A stretch of 64,000 nucleotides of DNA from Temnopleurus reevesii (GCA_036244855.1 BQKZ01001017.1:35264-99263); one strand, 5' to 3'; shown: positions 14,201-26,837, counted from the stretch's first letter. Translations and numbers: made by a program. Notes: a model not told the origin generated them from the sequence alone.

Positions 14201-17200
14201 TCTACTCTACTATAGGCTACTGTGCATGTATTTGGAAATAGACTTTAGGTGTGACACTTGAATGGCTCAGCAGTTGAAAGAAATATGTGTTAACAGGTTC
14301 AAGACCAATACAAACAACAATGCATGACTTTTCATTGTCCCTCGTGTTTATTTATTCCTTGCATGAAGTTTGACAAATACATGTACATGTAGGCCTACAT
14401 GATTCCATATTATGACAACAACCTGTCTAAAAAAATGTGAACAAAGGGATACTTGCTTACAGAAAACACAGTATAAATAAAACAAACTGTGAAGCCAAAT
14501 CTGAATAGAGTTTACAGAGGAATGTGAGACCTGTAACAATATAACTTGACCTTGCATGACCTTTGAATGACCTTCTAGGCTTGACTGGATTGGGATAGGA
14601 ACCAAACTTTCTTTCACAGGTGTGTCATATTTAAGAGCATATCATTGACGGATGATGGAATAAATTGATTTTGAAAATATAGTATTTCTACATAGTTTGG
14701 CTTTAGACTTTTTTTTAATAAAATGTTTATCCACGTCCAAGTACTATGGGTTAACAAAAATTCCTTCAGAGTTCTATATAGGTCTAGGAGTCAATTTGAC
14801 AAACATTAATATCATCTAGTTGGTAAAATGTTATCTTTCCTTGTTTATTATTTTTGGCACAACTTTTTCTCTACATGTTGTTCAGAAAAGAAAGGGAAAA
14901 AAAGTTTTAATTGACAGTAATTGATTCACTAAATAATTACATTCCAAGAATAAAAAGTCATTCTCTCTTTTTGGGGCCTCCGCCTGTTGCCACAAAACTT
15001 TTTGCCATAGAAAACTCTGGCAAAGAAAAATTTTGCTTATAGACTTTTACACCGTGAAAATATCTGGCAAGGAATATCATAACGCTACTAATCGCATATC
15101 TGATGCATGTATGTCCTAATATGCCACAGATCATAGTATACAAGCAGCATACAATGTAGCAATGCTGATAATTTATGTACTCAATAATCCTGAATCGTAT
15201 CCATGGGAGTGATATAGTGTAAATGTATATCAGGGGTTTCTATCTTTCTTGGAGCTTCTTTATCAATACTCTCGACCAAATGTAAATTCCACAATTACAA
15301 TAGATGTCACAACATTCAAAAGTGAAGGATAACAGAATGAGAAAAGTGTTGGTAACAATTGACAANACGGATGATGGAATAAATTGATTTTGAAAATATA
15401 GTATTTCTACATAGTTTGGCTTTAGACTTTTTTTTAATAAAATGTTTATCCACGTCCAAGTACTATGGGTTAACAAAAATTCCTTCAGAGTTCTATATAG
15501 GTCTAGGAGTCAATTTGACAAACAGTAATTTTATCTGAACAGTCATCATTCTTTGTTAATCATTTATGGCCACAAATTGTCTTTAAATGTGTTTTTTTTT
15601 TCTAATTTTATTCTGTTGAACAGAATATGAAGAAAGCAGTTTCTAACTATTGACAGTAACCTAATAGCTTTATCAGTTTATTTCCTGTTTTATTCAAGGG
15701 ATAAAAAGTTATTGTCTCTTTTCTTGGTTTGTTACATAAAACTTTTGCCATAGAAAACTCTGGCAAAATACGAAAACTCTGGCCAAGAGCCATTTTGCCA
15801 CAGAATTTCACACAGCAAAAATGTTCAGCAAGGAGCATCATGAGGCTACTAATCGCATATCTGTATATATTGTAGAACTAATATTCTTCATACATAGATC
15901 TAAAATAAATACAAGCAGCATATAATGTAGCAATGCTGCAAATTTACGTACTCAATAATCCCAAATCGTATCCATGGGAGTGATATAGTGTACATGTATA
16001 TCAGGGGTTTCTATCTTTCTTGGAGCTTCTTTATCAATACTCTCGACCAAATGTAAATTCCAATTACAAAAGATGTCACAACATTCAAAAGTGAAGGATA
16101 ACAGAATGAGAAAAGTGTTGGTAACAATTGACAAATTTTCTCTGAAGACCACAGATGTGCCTTTGCACCCTCTGAAAGGCTTATTAGCATTCGGTATTTT
16201 CATTGAACATTTTGAGAGCCTTCATTTTGTAATCTGCTCAAGGGTAAACAGTATAAAAGCCCTAATGTAGTCTTGTATTCAGTAACCTTGTTCTATATAT
16301 GCCCGCAAAATATAGAGCGTTTTAACACCTTGTTGCAACCATGGAAAATGGGTCCTTGATAACACAGACTGACAGAGCATATATATAGGCCTATATGTCA
16401 AGTATGTTATCTACAGCAAAATGCATGATAGATAAATGAGTGAAGAAGGAAAAAGGTAAGCGGTTAGAATCTCTAGAAAAAAGCTATCCATTTGTATTAC
16501 ATTGATTAATGGATAAAAGCAACTTTAAAAAAAAATATACTTAGAAAATATGCAATAATGTTTTTCATCTGATTATTTCATGAAAAAGAGATTGTCACCC
16601 TTTTATGGTCTGCGTTTGAAGACTACGCTGCATCAATACTGGTCAGATTTGATGCATTTTGCCCCTTTGCCAAGAGTTAGTCATCGTTGCTCACAAAAAA
16701 AGCTTGCGACTGGCAAAGAAAATTTATACAGAGCATGCCAGAACAGCGCACCTCTATTATATTTCAGAACCAAATTCCTGCATAAACGCATTCAGGTTTA
16801 GGATTAAAACCAGAATAGCTTTGGGGATCAATCCAAACATATTACACTTGGTAGCATTTTGAGCTAGAAACTTTTAAGTTCTATCGCAAAAAAACCCTCC
16901 TCTGTGCTCAGTATTGCACATTTTTTTCTTTGTATACCTACTGCACGAAGAACTCTTTGTGCCTCAACTCAATAGTTGCTATGGAAAAGAATGTGCTACA
17001 GGCAGAAATACGAGAAGTTGGTTCATTTATATTAAGATTGTTCCTTCTTCTGCGATGGTGGTATGGCGTGTTGCAGCCAAGCATACTGAAATAACCACAA
17101 ACCAACAGATACTGTAAATGTAGCACTTCATTTCATAATGCTCTCATGAAGTTCGTGATGAAAAAGGGTAAAACAAAATTCAGCCATGTACATGTAGAAG

Positions 17201-20200
17201 TCTATGTACAGCATTCCCTATTTCAGGCAGGATGCATAATGTATATATACACTACTCAAAGTAAGTTAAGGATCATAAATGCATATGAAATTGTAAATGT
17301 AATCATGTATTTATACATCTGGAAAAAAATGCAATTGTTTCAAATGTCATCCAGCAGGCTGTAATCGCTTTCACGCAAGAGTAGCTTCACTCATGAGTAA
17401 CTTCATTCATTGAATAAAATCTCTCGCTCCAACACCCATCCTGAAAAGTATTTAACCATTCTGAAGTGATACAATAAATCCCAAACTAATTTTCTTGTGA
17501 ACTATTTGTAGACAGGGCAGAAAAAACTAATAAATGAATCACTTAACCTTTAGAATCTAATCTACTTTTTTTTTCATGTAGAGACAAAAAAAAATAATTT
17601 TGAACTTACCTCCTCCTTGCATCATTTTGTAGAATTTGCTCTCTATGTGGAGCTGCGGATGCTTTGTTTTTAAACATTCTAATTTGATGGCGACCTCCTC
17701 CCCGTTTGTAATATTTGTACCTGTAATGATAAAGGAAGATGGAAACAACCTCATTAATAATGACATAAATTAAATAATATTCATGGTGTAAATCAGCCCC
17801 CATAATTTCTAAATGTGCACATCACTACAGGTGTATGATGGTTTGAATCAAAGACGATCAGAGTTGTTCTTTTAGTACAGCACAAAATAAAATTTGAGCC
17901 TTATTGTATGAGTAGTACTGGAAATATGTAGTTAATGTTATGTTGAAACTATGAGAACAGCATAAATGAAATACATGTACATGTACAATAAAAAGCTTAT
18001 TGTTGATAAAAAATGTTGCTATCGTTGGAAAATATTCATTATGAATAAATATGTATTGTGCAGTATATCCTGGACTTAGTCAAAAGTTCTGTCATAAAAG
18101 AAGTTCACTTCTATTCAAAATGGATTCATGCATCAATGGAGACAAGCACATAATACTAGTATTAATGACCCATGCAACCAATAATGTTCAAAATAACTTC
18201 TTAACAATTAATCAAAAGTATATGAAAGCAAGATTCCTCCTCAAACATGTGTGTACATGTTTTTGTATATTTGGAATGGAGTGGCCTGTCATATTTTATT
18301 TTTCAGGTTTTTGTTGAACAGAATTCATGTTTTTGCTTACCATCCATGTGCTACAAAAAATGTTCAATGATAAATTTGGATACAGGGTGGATTTCTATCA
18401 TGTTACATGTACATGTATAAGGGGTCTATGTTTGTATGTGTATGATATAAGGGTAATTTTATACACTGTACATTCTCTAATGAATGTGGTCAAAAGAAAG
18501 ATTAGACAAATGTTGTAAGTGGAAATGAATTGCAAAACCATTTTCTATGGTTCACGCAATACAAAGCAGGCTACGAAATCCGAGGAATCTAAACGTAGAA
18601 TGATATCTGGTAAATACACGCCTTTAACAAGAGAGGAGAACAACTCCCATTGACCGACCACATCGGTCCATCTTTGATGACTGATTTTGTACGGTAGATC
18701 GACAGCCCCATCCCTGCTCCAGCCGGAAAAGTAATCACTTTTTTTTTTCACTTACCCCACTACCAAGATAAAAAAAATTAAGACCAGCCTTGGCTGGCAT
18801 CGCTCCCAAGCTTGAGTGCAATTTGAGGTTGATACAGTACATGTACAACAGTGACAGCGTCGTGTAGCTATTGCAACACAAACTGCTGTTGGTGTACTGT
18901 AAGATTGAGCTAGCACACTGTCCATGCTATCAGAACAGCTGTTAGACTGTCTTGACCACCATCTTATCCTATTGCCATTGAAAATTTATTATTGTTTTTT
19001 TTTATGTCCATGTATGTATAGCAAGCGCAAATGAGGTTTGAGCATGTATTCAAATTGTCCACTATATAATATTTTTAATATTATCATGGCTTGCAATGTC
19101 AACAGAAATTTTAAAAACTAGTACAAAACAAATATTTTTTTGTTTGATGTCCACGTACATGTATGTTGTACATGGAGCAAGCGCAAATCAGGTTTATGCA
19201 TGTATCATATAAATAGTATTCAGTATAATTGTGGCATACCATGTAAAATTAAACAGAAAGAAATCAGAAAGAGGCATAAAAGGAATTGGAGAATTTAACA
19301 TCTCCTTGTTGTTGTAAGAGGTCTGATCTATAACTTGAAATAAATTTTCAAAAATGATTGTTTCATTACCAGAACTTAATTAAATTGTAAGAACAAAAAA
19401 TAGAGCTGGGAACAGCCAAGGCTCGTTCAAGCCAGAACAAGAAAGTCACCATAATATACATGTATTTTACATACTTGAACACCATTCACTGCCTTTTTCT
19501 GCAAAGTCATTAACATGCCAAAGTCATTAACATGCCAAATTCAGATGACAATCATGAAATTTAGCAGGATGTTATGTCTTATTAAAATGGCAGTAAATGA
19601 CAGAAAAACAACCCTTTTAAAGAGATTAAAGAGAACAAAATTAGCAAGAGAATAAACAGAATAAAGAAAAATCAGGTTTCTATACATTTAGGTTTACACC
19701 GCTCAATGTTTATTGTTGTGGTGAATAGTAAAACGTGTAAAAATCAATGCAGAGCTGCCAACCATTCCAAAATATATGCATAAGACCTGTGTATTTCAGT
19801 ACTTATTCAAAGATATCATCACAAGTGAATGGCTGAAAGTATGGTTATTGTTGTCATGTTTACGAGCACTTTTGTCCAGGTGTTGCATTATTCACATTCT
19901 AATTTTGACCTCTAGTCTTGTATTCTCTGAAACAGTTGGGAACTCTGGTGATGGTAGATGAATCAGAGTAAATGCAAACAAAAACAACCAAGGTCAAAAA
20001 CGAAGAAAGGGTAATTCTTTTTAAATGATTGCATGGGTTATTTTCATTCAAATTTGTTTGGGCATACATGTACATATCCGACATTGTAAAAATGGAATAC
20101 AAGAGATCTCAGTATTTCTGCACTTTCTTACAGTGTACATGTACATGATCATGAACATGCCAATCTGTTCCCTACAGTGCATTATAAAGCAAGCAGTCTA

Positions 20201-23200
20201 CTGCGTACTGCTGATCAAAACACAGAACTCGTTGGGCATAAATAAGCCAGTGATGTCATCTTGGCGCATGCATAACTGCACTCATCAGCTTGTACATAGA
20301 GCACTGTGTGTCACGACTGCCTGTATGCAGTGCATACTGTCTGTAAACGCAGGGGCTCTTCTTTGCACGTACAATGTATGTGTGCACTGTACAATGAAGC
20401 AGCGAGTCAGTCGCTGAGCACAATATGGGCGTATGGATAAACATGGGTGTGGGTACCAACATTGGGCAGGTCTTTGTTGGCGAAGCCATACGTGTGTGTT
20501 CTGCATTTTTTTGCAAGAAAACGGTAAAAGCAGAACTATTCAAACACTTGTGAATGAATATGATATCCATCAAACTGTTGTATTACAATTAGCACAATGT
20601 TTGAAAACAAAATATATTCACTGTACAGTATACAATGTATGCATATTCAGAAATAATAATCCCTCCCTGACATTATGTAATTGCAGTATCTTTTGTGTCT
20701 CCTGGTAATGAACTAGGCCTAATGGTGAAAGTGCAGCATACTGGAAATGGTTGCAAGCTGCTCTCCTTTAAGAAATAGTTATTTCAAGCCACTGTAAATC
20801 ATTATGATATAGGTTATTTTTCAATTATGGTCGGCCTGCATGTTTGTTTTCACAGTCATTACAGATCAGATAATCAGTGAAATTTCCTGCTAATAAGCAT
20901 TTTAACTTGATATAAAACATGTAAAAGAAACATCAGTGAGAAGTGGAAGAGTGTTAGCACAATGTGGATTTACAAATTTCTCAGTGAATCACCTTTTTAA
21001 TCCAGGGCTTTTAGCCTTCAAGTAAACATATAAATGATATATTTTATAGACCATAAAAATTGTCAAAAAAGGACTTTGTGATGTTTCATTTTACAGTAGT
21101 GTTCTACTCATGAAACTTAAAAAATCATGATTTATGTTTGCCTAGTCACATAATTCTGGATTTCAAGTTTGGAACAATGTTTCTCATGAGCGTTGAGTAA
21201 TTCAATTGAGGAATTACAAGCACATGATTCAGTTTTAGCATTCATTGACACTGCACAAGTATCAATTTCTTCAAGAACATGAAGGAATTGATATTGTGCT
21301 TGCACTATCCAAGGCAATGGTAAGTTCATAAAGATCATTCCATGCATGTAGACTTGATTATATGTTCATCCACATAGCTTCCAGACAGAATACATTATTT
21401 TTGCAGCAAGGTAACTTTTATGCAACACAAATGGGAAAAAGGGAAAAAGCTGCAAAAAATCTCCAGGCCAGTGTGGTAAACATTGAGGCCAGTAGGTAAA
21501 ATATACTACACCCAAGGCCTGGCCTTCCATTACCTTATTGCCCCGACATACATACACTATAAATAATCACCTCTAACAACTTGTTTTCAACAATATTGAG
21601 CAAAAGTTTGATTTCATTCTTCAAAGGCATGGACGATCTTTCTTTTCATGTATTAAGCTCAGATAAGAGTGACAGGTAAAGGTGTATGAAAGTGCAGGGA
21701 ATAATTTTACTTTTCAAATTTGATTAGCTGTTTTAGACATAGAGGAAACTTTTCGATTTCTTTACTATACAGTTATATGTGAAACAATTGCTATACAAAA
21801 TATAATTTGTATAGCAATCTTGCTCAAATGCATAGCAAATTGCGATGTGATACCAGGAAAAAGATTCCCTGAAGTGAAACAGAACAGTCAAGGTATAAAG
21901 ACTAGTAGTTCCCTAAAGACAAACAGTACACATCAATGACACGTTCGCAGATTCTTGACAGATCCAAGTTATCGAGATCTTGTGACAATGAGCTATAGGA
22001 ACCTGTTCATTACACTGAACCCTACAAATAGATTGCTCATCGTGCTTTTAGAACAAGCCTTGAACAATAATATCTACTACAGACTGGAAAGACTCAATGA
22101 ATGAGCTTTTTCAGAAAACTGACAATAGGTCAACCAAGTAGGCTGCACCTATAAGCAAACTTTGGTCCTCATTTATTTACAGAGCAATTGAAAGTAAATG
22201 GTATCTTTGTGAAAAATTGGTGCATGAATAGGAATAGATTTCTTTCCTTCCAACCAGGATTTTTTTTTTAAATGAGAATAGTCTGCTTTGAAACCTACAA
22301 AAAATCAGAAAATTCAAACAGTTTATTTATAGGCTGGTACATGTATAACAATAGATGCAAATTCTATACATTTTTTGTACACACAGATTGTTATTGACAA
22401 TCCACAAGCTTTACACAGGGCTTGCCAGGCATATCAACAAGTAATGCATCCAAATTGGATTCCAAGTATAGAAGTTCAATTGTTACTAACCAGTTTAAAA
22501 ATACCATGTAACTTCAGGTACAATCATTGGCAAAATCAAGCATAAATTTGAATCTATTTAAGTAAACCTGCATTTTACAGTACATGTAGGACTACTATCA
22601 CAAAAAGGAGAAAAGTTTGTCTTGTCATAGACGTTTTGAGTAGTACATGATTGGATGAACTACATTGAACCACAAAAATCAAAATAAATTGAATCGTTCT
22701 TCTCTTTGAACTGCTTGCTTCTAAAATAGAAGCTCAAGATCAAGTACAATGCCCAGGTATCAAGCTCAACACTGGATTACTGAGCAGTCCTCATACAGTA
22801 CTTGTATCTCATAATGTACACCACATGGATAAGCTGCTTTTCTGTAATTAGGGATTATTTGCCCAAGCCCCTTAATACCTTGGTTAGGAAGCTACACTTA
22901 AATTGTACTGTAAATTAACTACACAATGGGATTAAGTTGAGGGATTAACTCTCTTGACTGCCTGTTGCTGTCACACCCCTTTCTGTAATTTAAGTAAAAT
23001 ATGACGTGCTAGAATTTATAGCCTCACTCATACTGTGCACGGAGGCTTTTAACGACTTGAATATCATATTCCAAGGTGTTGTAACAGGAACTTGAAAATA
23101 TATTTTAAAACATGCCTCCATAAATTTCTATAGATGCAAATTCAACTTCTGAAATGATGAGTCATGTAAATAAACATTATACCCTACATGATTGTTTAGA

Positions 23201-24893
23201 AATTAATGTACATGATGCTTGCACCAACAAATTTTTTAAAAAATTCTTCCTCAAACAAACTTGATTCCTACAGGTATCTGACTATTAAATCCCTACAGGT
23301 ATCTGAATATTAAATCATACAATCACACATGATCGAAAGGGGAATTTCCTGTATGACTGTACAAACACAACAGGACATTCTTACCCAGACCTTATCATCA
23401 CACAATCACAATCAGGGTAAAAAATACTCCTTTTTTTTACCAACTGTAATGACTATCTTGGCGCTCACAGAGGTTACTTGTACCATGGAAGTATCCATGC
23501 TTGTACAGTGTATTTCTAATTTATTTTTTGAGGAATAATCACTTCTTGCTCCGGTAGTTTGCTTGAAAAGGTTCTTTTCTTCAAAGCATTTTTGTACAGG
23601 GGTTTATAGAGCTCCCTCCAAGTAATATGCAAACCATTCCAGAATATAAGTTAAAAATGAAAATGTGCATAATGCGACAGCCAACAGAAATCAGGACACT
23701 ACACGTTTTCTTGACCATTCACTTGGATGATTTCAAATGAGGGAAGGAATGATTTTCGACAAAGTAAACAACTTCATTAAGGCTTTCTCAATAGCTAGAA
23801 ACACACAAAAGAAATTTACATTGCTCTTATTCTTTGGAAAAATGTCAATTAGGCCTCATACAATAAATGGGATGTTACTTTGTGTACCCCATTGGAATTA
23901 AGCCTTGTCGGCTTTTAGGGTTATCCAGTCATGTATGTATGACAAATATATCAAATCAAATCAAATCACACTTTCTATTGTGAGCAATCATGAGCAACTT
24001 GAAGGCTTGAATGGAGCTGTTTACTTTGTCCCAAATCCTTTGTTCCTTCTGCTCACAGTGAAATAGTGGGCCAGAAGCATCATTCACCAGCCCTTCATTT
24101 CAGCTTCCCAGTGTGCTTGTACACAAAGGGTGATTCATATTGAATTCAGAGCCTCTTTGCATAAGCAATAATGATCTTCTACATGAACTACCCAGAGACA
24201 AACCGACCCCATTAGGCAACTATGACTAATCTCCAACTCTGATTACTGTCCTCCAGCAAAGGTTACCACCACTGGGGATACGCAACAGTGAGAGTTTTCG
24301 CACCTGAGCCCCATTTCATAGATCTTGTCATAAAGATAAAGCGACCACAATGATACACATTACTGAACTGTAACCCCCAGATGCAAGTTGCTACATTTTA
24401 TTCTATTCAGTAAGTTCTGGTCAGTAATAAAAGTTCATCATTTCTAATAATTTTTCTAAATGGAAAAGACAGCTAGGAATGGATGCTGTGATAGATGTGA
24501 CAAACTGTTCATGATGTTTTTTTTTTTTAAATATTGATTTGAACAGAATACTGTTCATGTATTGTAGAGGAATTGATTTCAGTACATGTATGCTTTAAAT
24601 ACTGAACCTCTTGTGTCACATTAAAAAAATCTTGGAAAAACATCTCAAATTTGTTGACTCGTCTTGAGATTCAAGTGAGACTTGCTTCATGGCTAAAAGA
24701 TGTTGCCATGGTTTCATTCACATCAAAAAATATCATTAAGAAATACCTAAATCTAAAAAAGATATCAATTTAACATGCATGCCAGTATGATGATTTCATG
24801 CAAAACATCCCACTTACCTAGGTAGATGTCCCCAAAAGAACCGCTGCCAATTTTGCGACCTAGCCGGTACTTATTTCCAACTCTGAGCTCCAT
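2145..24893 (-). CDS. CSNK1D: Casein kinase 1 delta/epsilon, N-terminal exons (partial gene)
   Basis: Serine/threonine kinase of the CK1 delta/epsilon group, acting in circadian, Wnt and cell-division signalling (family knowledge). Three coding exons on the minus strand join in frame: 24893-24818, 17720-17610 and 2293-2145. The start [19 protein letters not shown] is the family N terminus with the glycine-rich loop GSGSFGD. Exon 2 holds the catalytic lysine in VAIKLE. Exon 3 holds the hinge stretch [18 protein letters not shown]. Phases close exactly (76, 111 and 149 nt). About 111 residues are visible of a kinase usually of 400 or more; the HRD and DFG motifs and the tail lie beyond the left edge. 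Introns are 7.1 kb and 15.3 kb. Delta and epsilon cannot be separated from this part, and most invertebrates carry one co-orthologue. Identity is very secure. Confidence 0.96.
3204..3409. mobile_element. MITE, ACTGTA/CGCGAAA family, copy 1
   Basis: Terminal inverted repeats are of the form TACTGTATAAAGCT and AGCTTAAGATACTGTA. Inside are a GATATTTTCGCGAT-like word and its counterpart CGCGAAATTAGCGAAAATAAAACC near the other end. Non-coding. The same element occurs at 5101-5302, 10100-10283 and 31820-32026, with a fragment at 12783-12830. Confidence 0.75.
5101..5302. mobile_element. MITE, ACTGTA/CGCGAAA family, copy 2
   Basis: Near-identical to the copy at 3204-3409, with identical flanks, because it lies in the duplicated segment. 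Ends are TACTGTATAAGCT and AGCTTATACAGTA. Confidence 0.75.
6460..6525. ncRNA. miRNA-precursor-like hairpin (candidate)
   Basis: A 66-nt near-perfect inverted repeat. The arm GTTGTGTCTGGAGGGGAAGA pairs with an arm ending CCACTTCAGACACAAC over about 23 positions with one internal mismatch plus G-U wobbles, around a loop of about 20 nt. Length and loop fit an animal pre-miRNA, but a very short MITE is the main alternative. The strand is unknown since both strands fold. It lies in CK1 intron 2. Confidence 0.35.
8375..8910. repeat. Imperfect tandem module, period about 325 bp
   Basis: The word near 8437 (AGTTTGCTTACTGCC, then CTTCGCATTCTGGGTCA) recurs near 8767 (AGTATGCTTACTGCC, then ATTCGCATTCAGGGTCA). 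The stretch between them, 8580-8690 (CAACTAGTGTCC... onward), also recurs in diverged form at 43995-44105. Origin unknown. Confidence 0.5.
9345..9513. mobile_element. pogo/Tigger-like MITE
   Basis: Begins CAGTCAAAC and ends GTTTGACTG, flanked by TA on both sides, as expected for Tc1/mariner-pogo insertions. Length is 169 bp, non-coding. Confidence 0.75.
10100..10283. mobile_element. MITE, ACTGTA/CGCGAAA family, inverted copy
   Basis: Begins with GTACAAGCTGAAATTTTCATGG and runs opposite to the other copies. It carries the TCTTCGCGAAATTTGCGG word and ends near GACAGTAC. Diverged relative to the 3.2 kb and 5.1 kb copies. Confidence 0.65.
10425..11280 (+). mobile_element. tRNA-derived SINE, split by a foldback element
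   Basis: The head carries pol III boxes: an A box like TAGCTCAGTGGTAAAGC and a B box GGTTCGATCCC. Its tRNA-like ends GGCCCGG and CCGGGTC can pair. The body runs to GCTCCGCATTAA near 10565 and resumes after the inserted element at about 11169 with AAGAATAGAAGGGTAAC, ending GCTACCCTGGGTAAATAA. The tail resembles SINEs I recall from sea urchins; that comparison is from memory. Confidence 0.75.
10566..11168. mobile_element. 603-bp foldback element with TTAA target site
   Basis: Long terminal inverted repeats of about 225 bp. The left end is AGGGGAACCAACCCCTGG and the right end is its inverse CCAGGGGTTGGTTCTCCT, around a loop of about 150 bp. TTAA lies on both sides (10562-10565, 11169-11172). 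TTAA duplication points to piggyBac-type mobilisation. No coding capacity. A diverged fragment of the same family lies at 62640-62900. Confidence 0.85.
11962..12151. mobile_element. MITE with GGGGTGTTGTTC ends
   Basis: Ends are GGGGTGTTGTTC and GAACAACACCCC. The left terminal word is doubled (11962 and 11977). The interior repeats CAACTGCAA-like words. Diverged relatives occur at 25040-25196, from 25255, 45664-45820 and 47170-47335. Confidence 0.75.
14648..16134. repeat. Direct duplication about 0.72 kb long with a single N at the junction
   Basis: The copy at 14648-15365 begins ACGGATGATGG and ends GGTAACAATTGACAA. The copy at 15367-16134 begins and ends with the same words, and n is the single base between them (15366). 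The copies diverge in the middle, like two haplotypes. Confidence 0.88.
17610..17720 (-). CDS. CSNK1D: CK1 coding exon 2
   Basis: Encodes [20 protein letters not shown] and onward to KMMQGG, with the ATP-anchoring lysine in AIKLE. The acceptor is TTACAG|GTAC and the donor GGAG|GTAAGT. A GG of the family QGGVGIPT junction is split with exon 3. Confidence 0.95.
17721..24817. other. CK1 intron 1 (7.1 kb)
   Basis: AT-rich with scattered TACATGTA repeats. One 68-codon minus-strand frame near 18545-18751 has less biased composition than its surroundings but no recognised family. Otherwise I see no gene. Confidence 0.55.
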
Positions 24894-24894
24894 C
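24818..24894 (-). CDS. CSNK1D: CK1 coding exon 1 (start codon exon)
   Basis: The acceptor CAATAG ends at 24895 and the ATG is at 24893-24891, one base into the exon, so a separate upstream 5' UTR exon is required. The exon encodes 25 residues including the P-loop and ends CTAG|GTAAGT in phase 1. Confidence 0.95.
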
Positions 24895-25039
24895 CTATTG
24901 AATAGAAAAAGACATGAAAAAAAAAGGAGTTGAAAAACAAATTTGTATTACTTGAAATATCTGTGATTTTTTTGCAATTTTTTTCTTCACTGAACATAAT
25001 CAAGATCTATACCTCGATTATTCATGTAGAGACTTTACA

Positions 25040-25196
25040 GGGGATGTTTCTACGAAGTTGCAATCAATCGCAAATCAACTGCAAATCAGTTCCAAGTTCC
25101 AACATAAATTTTCTTGCACGGTATGCGCTTGTAACCAGACTTACATGACACAATGATGTTGATTGCAACTTTCGAACAACACCCCCTATAAGATTG
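25040..25196. mobile_element. MITE with GGGGTGTTGTTC ends, diverged copy
   Basis: Starts GGGGATGTTTCTACGAAG, contains CAAATCAACTGCAAATCAG and ends GAACAACACCCCC. A second remnant starts near 25255 with TGTTGTTCAAAATTTGCAG. Confidence 0.6.
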
Positions 25197-25674
25197 AAAC
25201 TGTTTGTGATAATTTGATAAACCAATTAAACAATTTAACAAAATCTTACTGAAATGTGTTGTTCAAAATTTGCAGTCAATCAAATTGCAAGGTGTAGTTT
25301 CATATGTGCATTTTATTATTTCTGATGCAAATCATGCCTAAATGAGAATACATGTTTCAATTTGCAACTGATCTGAAGTTGAACTGCGGGCATCAATACA
25401 TGCCTTCACGGTTGTTGCAAATGCTATTAAGCATGCTGTTACATCTTTCCAGAAGACCAAGTGACTTTGTGTTGTTTACACTTCGCCAAATCACTTCCGT
25501 AAAAGAGAACAACCGTAAAGGTACATATTGAATTGCAACTTTCCATTCTTCTTGCAAAACCCTCTCACTCAACTGACTAGTGTAAATTATTGTTTCATGA
25601 AAAGTTAGACAAATAAGAATTACATTTCATGATTCTTGTGAAATAGTTCACCCCTTGTTCATTTAGTCCTAGGC

Positions 25675-26060
25675 TAGGTACAGTATACTGGCGAATCCAG
25701 TTATGGACACTTAATAATTTCACAATCAATAACTTTGTCAACATGTTAAAGCTGGTTACAATCATGAAAATAAACTGAAATGTTTTTAAGATCTTATCAT
25801 CATTCTAAAAATTCCATACTTGCAGTAATCACTACGCTACATTTTTTTTCTCTCAGTGCGCGTTTTCAATACACGTCAGGTATTACCATACTGTACGGTA
25901 ATTGGATTTTCACTATACAGAATACTGGTGGATCCAGTTACTGAATGCTTTATACATGTAATTTTGCAATCAATAATTTTGTCAACATATTTCAGCTATT
26001 TACAATCATGAAATGAAATGTTTTCAGATCTCATCATCACTCTAAACACTCCATATTTGC
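25675..26060. repeat. Tandem duplication, period about 230 bp
   Basis: The stretch from about 25680 (TACTGGCGAATCCAGTTA) to 25825 recurs from about 25922 (TACTGGTGGATCCAGTTA) to 26060. Shared words include CAATCAATAA.TTTGTCAACAT and TTACAATCATGAAA. Non-coding. Confidence 0.75.
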
Positions 26061-26237
26061 CATAATCGTTGGGCCCAAACATACATGTACATGTACACGC
26101 ATAATAGACCACTTTCATAATGTATTCAAATTTTAAGCACATCTCTTTGTCAAACACACAATGACAAACTATTTGTTGACCTGATACAAAATGATTGTAA
26201 TTATTCAATAAAAGGAATATGGATATCATTCAGTGGT

Positions 26238-26283
26238 TGTTGCTAGGTTGGTAAAGCTACAATGTTTGTCCAACCTAGCAACA
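26238..26283. ncRNA. Short perfect hairpin (candidate)
   Basis: The 14-bp arms TGTTGCTAGGTTGG and CCAACCTAGCAACA are separated by 18 nt, with some further pairing inside the loop. It is shorter than a typical pre-miRNA and may be the end of a small palindromic element. Confidence 0.25.
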
Positions 26284-26837
26284 TTAATGTATGCAAATGG
26301 CATTCTGACTGTTGCGCTTTCATTATTTTTGACAGCTTAATACATAGTTCGTCTTGGGGCAAACGTGAATAAATTTAAACACATTACGAAACCGGTCTAT
26401 TCTGTAGATGCCCGATTTCAATTTGAGTCCGATATTACCATTCTGTCCAGTAATTGGACTTCCACTGTACTGTACCATACCTAATTGATCTCTGTTGTCA
26501 AAAAGATGCACACAGGATTGGGGAGGTGGTTTACATGACGATTTGGCCATAAGAACTAGGTATTACTCATCAACTGAACTAAGATACAGGGTGCATTGGT
26601 TTTCTTTTTTCCAAGACATTAAAAAAAAAAAAAATTCTTTACAAAATGTGTACCTTTACCGTTGTAAATACCAGGAAGCATAATTATGGGTAGTACAGTT
26701 GCGCACATTGATTACAATGCACGAGTTCACTTCCACACTACAAAAATACCCATAATGCTCCCTGATGAACAACAGCACTAAGTTTAGGCACAATTCTATC
26801 CTTGTTGGGATTTTTACTCCACACAAATACCAGGTGC

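Larger units (their letters stand above)
2294..17609. other. CK1 intron 2 (15.3 kb)
   Basis: Contains two assembly-type duplications, MITEs of the ACTGTA, pogo-like and GGGGTGTTGTTC families, a SINE split by a foldback element, a miRNA-like hairpin at 6460-6525 and homopolymer C runs (for example 6633-6650). Open frames up to about 114 codons show no recognisable protein and lack supporting splice sites. Confidence 0.6.

Noticed and set aside
20025..20417. 130-codon frame in CK1 intron 1
   Set aside because: Cys/His/Met-rich from TGCA/TACATG repeats; overlapping frames of similar length on the other strand suggest chance.
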